Source: an uncultured Clostridia bacterium
GTDB taxonomy: Bacteria; Bacillota; Clostridia; TANB77; CAG-465
Direction: 5' to 3'
Assembly: GCA_934149365.1 (NCBI GenBank)
Contig: CAKPEI010000002.1
Location: 62,001-126,000, forward strand
DNA: 64,000 nucleotides
The position numbers and the translations under genes are program-made. Each line of letters begins with the position of its first letter. Position 1 is the first letter of the stretch. The notes beneath the pieces are model-generated. The model did no database searches and was not told the DNA's origin. It saw nothing but the letters and a program-made list of their open reading frames with translations. Below, one piece after another: positions 60,853-64,000 of this stretch.

Positions 60853-62592
60853 ATGAAAGTATTATTTGGATTAAGTAATGATGATACGGTTAAATCTATC
60901 GTAAAATTTTACGAAGAAACATATAAAGAAAAACTTGAATACAAAAATGTTTATTATTTTAAACAGGCTGTACAAGAGGTACGTGCAGGTGGATATGACA
61001 GAGTAGTTTTACTAGAAGATTTAGAAAAATATCCTACAAATAATTACGCACAAATAGATGATTATATTTTTAAGAATATAGATAGTATTAGTGATGAATT
61101 TGATGCTAAAAACATTATATTTGTTGCATCAGATAGAAGAAAATTAGGAGATTCTTTTTTAGCAAAGCTATTTAATCTTGGAATATATTCAGTTCTTACA
61201 GGTTCAAATAGAACAAAAAGTAAAGTTTGTGAAGTTATAAATAGTCCTAAAAAGAAAAAAGATGTAAAGAAATATTATGAAGAAAGTTTAGATAAAAATG
61301 TATATAGCAAGGTTGAAGTTTCTGAGGTTGAAATTCAAAGAATACTTGCTTACTATAGAAATCAAGAAGGAAATACGAGCAAATATGTAGAAATATTTGA
61401 TAGAATTTGTTCACAATATACAAATGAGCAAATGAGAATTATAATTCAATTTTTAGAGCCTTCTGTTAAACAATTTTTGGAGATAAACAGCGATAAGTAT
61501 AAAGCAATAGCAAATATGCCTTCTGCAGTAGTTCCTCAAGTTGCACAGCAAGAGCCTATAATTGATCAAAAAGATAAAGATAAACCAGAAGTAATAAAGA
61601 TAGAAAAGCAACCTGAGATTGTTGAGAAAATTGTTGTAAAGCAAAATAATCAACCAGCTCCAGTTATAACTTCAGTAATGGAAAAAGAGGTTGTAAAATC
61701 TGTTTATGAAGTACCTAAAGATTACAAAAAGGTAGTATGCATGATAGGTGCACCTAAAACAGGAACAACATTTTGTATAAATGCACTTGCACATATGATG
61801 TATAAAAATGATGTAAAAACAGCTATAGTAGACATGACAAAGAAAAGGGATTCATATATTTTGTATACTTATGATAATGAAGGTAAAAGAGCAATAGCAG
61901 CTGAGAGTTTAAAGTATGCAAGTAATGGTATGAATGAACCATTAGTATATGGGAAACTTAGTATATATACATCTATGCCGGGTGAAGATAGAAAACAATA
62001 TAACGCATCAAGACTTATTGAAACAGTATCACATCATAGTAATGTAGTATTTATTGATTGTGATTTTTCTACACCAGCAGATTACTATAGACTAGCTCAG
62101 GAAATATATGTAGTTCAAGATATGGATATTCTTAATATTAATCAAATAACTATGTTTTTAAGAGAACTTAAATCAAGAGGCGTACCTATGAGTAAGGTTA
62201 AGATAGTTATTAATAAACATGTTAGATGTGCTCTTACAGCAAAAGATATAATAGATGGAATAGCTACATATACTAGTCCAGACTTAAGAATGTATGATGA
62301 ACTTTTCTCAGCAAGTGAAATGCAGTATTTTATATTACCTTTTGACCAAGAGAACTATGCAAAGTATGTTGAGATGATGTACAAGTATACAAATACACTT
62401 TCAACTTTTTCTAGAGAATTTAGAGAAGGCCTTGAAACACTTGCAAATAGTATATATCCACTGGGTATAACTAGAAACAAAGGTGAAACATATAAAAAAT
62501 CAAAATCAAACGCGTTTAAAAACTTATTCAAGTCAGAGAAAATAACCATGATAGGTAAAGAAGATTCTGGCTTTGAGAAAGTTGTAAAATAA
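60853..62592 (+). CDS. CpaE/TadZ-like protein with altered P-loop
   Basis: The 579-residue protein has a receiver-like N-terminal region (about 1-130, MKVLFGLSNDDTVKS; VVLLEDLE), a Pro/Lys-rich linker (about 225-285) and a ParA/MinD-like domain (about 295-530). The P-loop is GAPKTGTT, lacking the usual GK[ST] lysine; Walker B is VVFIDCDFS. Altered P-loops are known in TadZ/CpaE proteins, which position pilus machinery. No other tad genes are in this window. Confidence 0.65.
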   Translation: MKVLFGLSNDDTVKSIVKFYEETYKEKLEYKNVYYFKQAVQEVRAGGYDRVVLLEDLEKYPTNNYAQIDDYIFKNIDSISDEFDAKNIIFVASDRRKLGDSFLAKLFNLGIYSVLTGSNRTKSKVCEVINSPKKKKDVKKYYEESLDKNVYSKVEVSEVEIQRILAYYRNQEGNTSKYVEIFDRICSQYTNEQMRIIIQFLEPSVKQFLEINSDKYKAIANMPSAVVPQVAQQEPIIDQKDKDKPEVIKIEKQPEIVEKIVVKQNNQPAPVITSVMEKEVVKSVYEVPKDYKKVVCMIGAPKTGTTFCINALAHMMYKNDVKTAIVDMTKKRDSYILYTYDNEGKRAIAAESLKYASNGMNEPLVYGKLSIYTSMPGEDRKQYNASRLIETVSHHSNVVFIDCDFSTPADYYRLAQEIYVVQDMDILNINQITMFLRELKSRGVPMSKVKIVINKHVRCALTAKDIIDGIATYTSPDLRMYDELFSASEMQYFILPFDQENYAKYVEMMYKYTNTLSTFSREFREGLETLANSIYPLGITRNKGETYKKSKSNAFKNLFKSEKITMIGKEDSGFEKVVK

Positions 62593-62622
62593 TTAATCTA
62601 ATGAAAAAATAGGAGATAATAT

Positions 62623-63684
62623 ATGGGAATTTTAGTAATATTTCTTTTGGTTATAATAACAGTTTTAATTGTTATATTATACATAAAATTAACACAGATA
62701 AAATATTATAAAGCAGTAGCAGGAAATATGGCAGCAATGACAGTTATGCAGAGAATGTTTGAAATAATGGCTTCTAATATTCCAGCAAAGAAGAAAATAG
62801 AGGAACTAAATAGCATTATAATAGATGTGTTTGATTCCAAGTACTCTACTATTTCTATATATGATGGAACAGAGTATGAAGTTAAGGCTACAAATGTTGA
62901 GAATACATATATAGATAGTATAGTAAATATAGCTGAAGATAACGATTTTAAATCAAATGCTAAGAACAATATTTCAAAATATTTAGTAGCAGCTGGACCT
63001 AGAGTTTTAGGGTATAAATCAGCAGCGGAAAGAAAAATAAAATCAGCTATGTTCTCACCAATTTACTATAATGGCACATACTTAGGTTTTTGGCTTATGG
63101 AAGACAATGCAGAAGATGCATATGAATCTATTTCTAAAGATGAACTTGCTAAGTTAAAAGATAATATAGGCGTATTTATTGAAAATGTAATAGGACAAGA
63201 AAACTTAGAAAATGCATATAATACAGACAAACAAACCGGCTTCTATAATAATATATATTTGTACTCTAGTGTAAGGCACCAAACAAGTTTGGTAGATACA
63301 TCATCACTTGTATTAATATCTTTTTCAGGACTTCCAAATATAAATGAAGAAAATGGAAGAGCAGTGGGAGATTCACTTTTACTTAAAGCTACTAGATTAC
63401 TTAAAGAGACTATACCAGAAGAAAATATATTTGTTAGATATACAGGAAGCAGAGTAGTTGTAGTTTGCCCTGGGGTAAGTGTTGAAACTATACATGGTGT
63501 TGTAGAAAGATATTTGAGTAATTTAAATTACCAAAGAGAAAATGTAAATGGTAAGGAAGTAAAATTAGATACACAAATACTTATGCATACTATAAAAAAA
63601 CAGAGTAATATTGAAAAAGAAATAAATAAAATGAATGCATATCTAGAAGGTATGAAAGAAGTAAATACGATTAAAATAATTTAG
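62623..63684 (+). CDS. Membrane-anchored GAF and degenerate GGDEF protein
   Basis: The 353-residue protein has one N-terminal helix (3-22), a GAF-like region (about 65-190, FDSKYSTISIYDGTEYE, MFSPIYYNGTYLGFWLME) and a GGDEF-like domain (about 205-350, TDKQTGFYNNIYL; GRAVGDSLLLKATRLLKE). The GGDEF signature is replaced by TGSRV in FVRYTGSRVVVVCPG, so cyclase activity is unlikely; it may be a c-di-GMP or other ligand sensor. It follows the CpaE-like gene by 30 bases. Confidence 0.72.
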   Translation: MGILVIFLLVIITVLIVILYIKLTQIKYYKAVAGNMAAMTVMQRMFEIMASNIPAKKKIEELNSIIIDVFDSKYSTISIYDGTEYEVKATNVENTYIDSIVNIAEDNDFKSNAKNNISKYLVAAGPRVLGYKSAAERKIKSAMFSPIYYNGTYLGFWLMEDNAEDAYESISKDELAKLKDNIGVFIENVIGQENLENAYNTDKQTGFYNNIYLYSSVRHQTSLVDTSSLVLISFSGLPNINEENGRAVGDSLLLKATRLLKETIPEENIFVRYTGSRVVVVCPGVSVETIHGVVERYLSNLNYQRENVNGKEVKLDTQILMHTIKKQSNIEKEINKMNAYLEGMKEVNTIKII

Positions 63685-63717
63685 TTATTTTAATATATAT
63701 GAAAGGAAGGGATAATT

Positions 63718-63963
63718 ATGGATCAAAATACAACTTTATTTAACCCACAAAAAGAAGAATCAAAAAGAGTAAGGGAGATAATGGACGAGGTAGTTTTGGC
63801 ATTAAAAGATAAGGGCTATGAACCTACAAGTCAGATAGTAGGTTACATTTTATCAGGAGATCCAACATATATAACATCTCACAATGGGGCAAGAGCATTA
63901 ATTTGCAAAATTGAAAGAGATGAGTTACTAGAAGAAATGGTGAAAGGATATATTCATGGGTAG
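63718..63963 (+). CDS. ireB: IreB family regulatory phosphoprotein (UPF0297)
   Basis: The 81-residue protein has FNPQKEESKRVREIMDEVV and YILSGDPTYITSHNGAR, signature of UPF0297. In enterococci IreB is a substrate of the serine/threonine kinase IreK. Thr5 and Thr6 near the N-terminus are possible phosphorylation sites. The gene normally lies next to ruvX, as here. Confidence 0.92.
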   Translation: MDQNTTLFNPQKEESKRVREIMDEVVLALKDKGYEPTSQIVGYILSGDPTYITSHNGARALICKIERDELLEEMVKGYIHG

Positions 63964-64000
63964 AATTGTTTCAATTGACTATGGTGAAGTAAGAGTTGGC
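63956..64000 (+). CDS. ruvX: Holliday junction resolvase RuvX (YqgF), N-terminal fragment
   Basis: ATG 63956 overlaps the end of ireB by 8 bases; the first 15 residues (MGRIVSIDYGEVRVG) match the RuvX start LGLDYGxxRxG with the catalytic Asp. The gene continues beyond the window. Confidence 0.88.
   Translation, partial: MGRIVSIDYGEVRVG

Noticed and set aside
1..64000. tRNA or rRNA genes
   Set aside because: No conserved GTTCGAxTC-type T-arm with matching acceptor stem or rRNA segment was noticed in the gaps; a tRNA scan would be decisive.

Overview
The window is AT-rich DNA from a spore-forming, Gram-positive member of the Clostridia (Bacillota). The evidence is a low-GC gene complement with PolC-type replicase, short HPF, IreB and Veg, together with sporulation genes (spoIIM, spoIIAA/AB, a SipL-like SPOCS-LysM protein, yunB, an alpha/beta SASP). 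Starts are preceded by strong GGAGG sites. Many intergenic gaps hold a hairpin terminator and a sigma-A type promoter with an exact 17-bp spacer. I cannot name the species; an uncultured gut-type clostridium is a reasonable guess. Layout: 1-9.0 kb is the S10/spc ribosomal operon (rplD partial to secY), in canonical order but lacking rpmD (L30). 9.0-11.4 kb is an accessory insertion: a dinD remnant, a protein with two DUF488 modules and an unknown gene. 11.4-18.9 kb resumes with adk, map, a secreted beta-propeller protein and a DUF4190 protein (a second insertion), then infA, rpmJ, rpsM, rpsK, rpsD, rpoA and an rplQ with an extra internal segment. 19.0-23.9 kb is a tandem cluster of three pilin-signal surface proteins with variable middles and near-identical ends; copy 1 is frameshifted. 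23.9-36.0 kb holds housekeeping and sporulation genes (trmL, tmcAL, rnhA, spoIIM, xer recombinase, truA, a VTT membrane protein, a ClpX-like unfoldase lacking the usual ClpX accessory parts, rpsB-tsf, frr-cdsA-rseP without pyrH, uppS or dxr). 36.1-41.3 kb has polC, hpf and a SASP. 41.4-45.1 kb has an SLH/Ig-repeat surface protein and a repeat-rich membrane protein, driven by nearly identical promoters. 45.2-52.5 kb has a spoIIA operon in which a DUF6514-like gene follows spoIIAB where sigF is expected, two pseudouridine synthases, rpsU, ctpA, veg, sipL-like and yunB. 52.6-54.0 kb has rplM-rpsI (minus strand) and an unknown gene. 54.4-58.6 kb has an HD plus degenerate EAL protein, a HigBA-like toxin-antitoxin pair with a perfect operator, and a split TSUP transporter. 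58.6-64 kb has another pilin-signal gene frameshifted at a T7 tract, then a possible secretion or pilus operon (small two-helix membrane protein, CpaE/TadZ-like ATPase with altered P-loop, GAF plus degenerate GGDEF protein), ending with ireB and the start of ruvX. The most unusual content is the family of proteins joining a prepilin-like N-terminus to phage-tail-like, carbohydrate-binding-like bodies. Its tandem copies show signs of recent duplication and gene conversion, and two of the four family members in this window are broken by single-base shifts.
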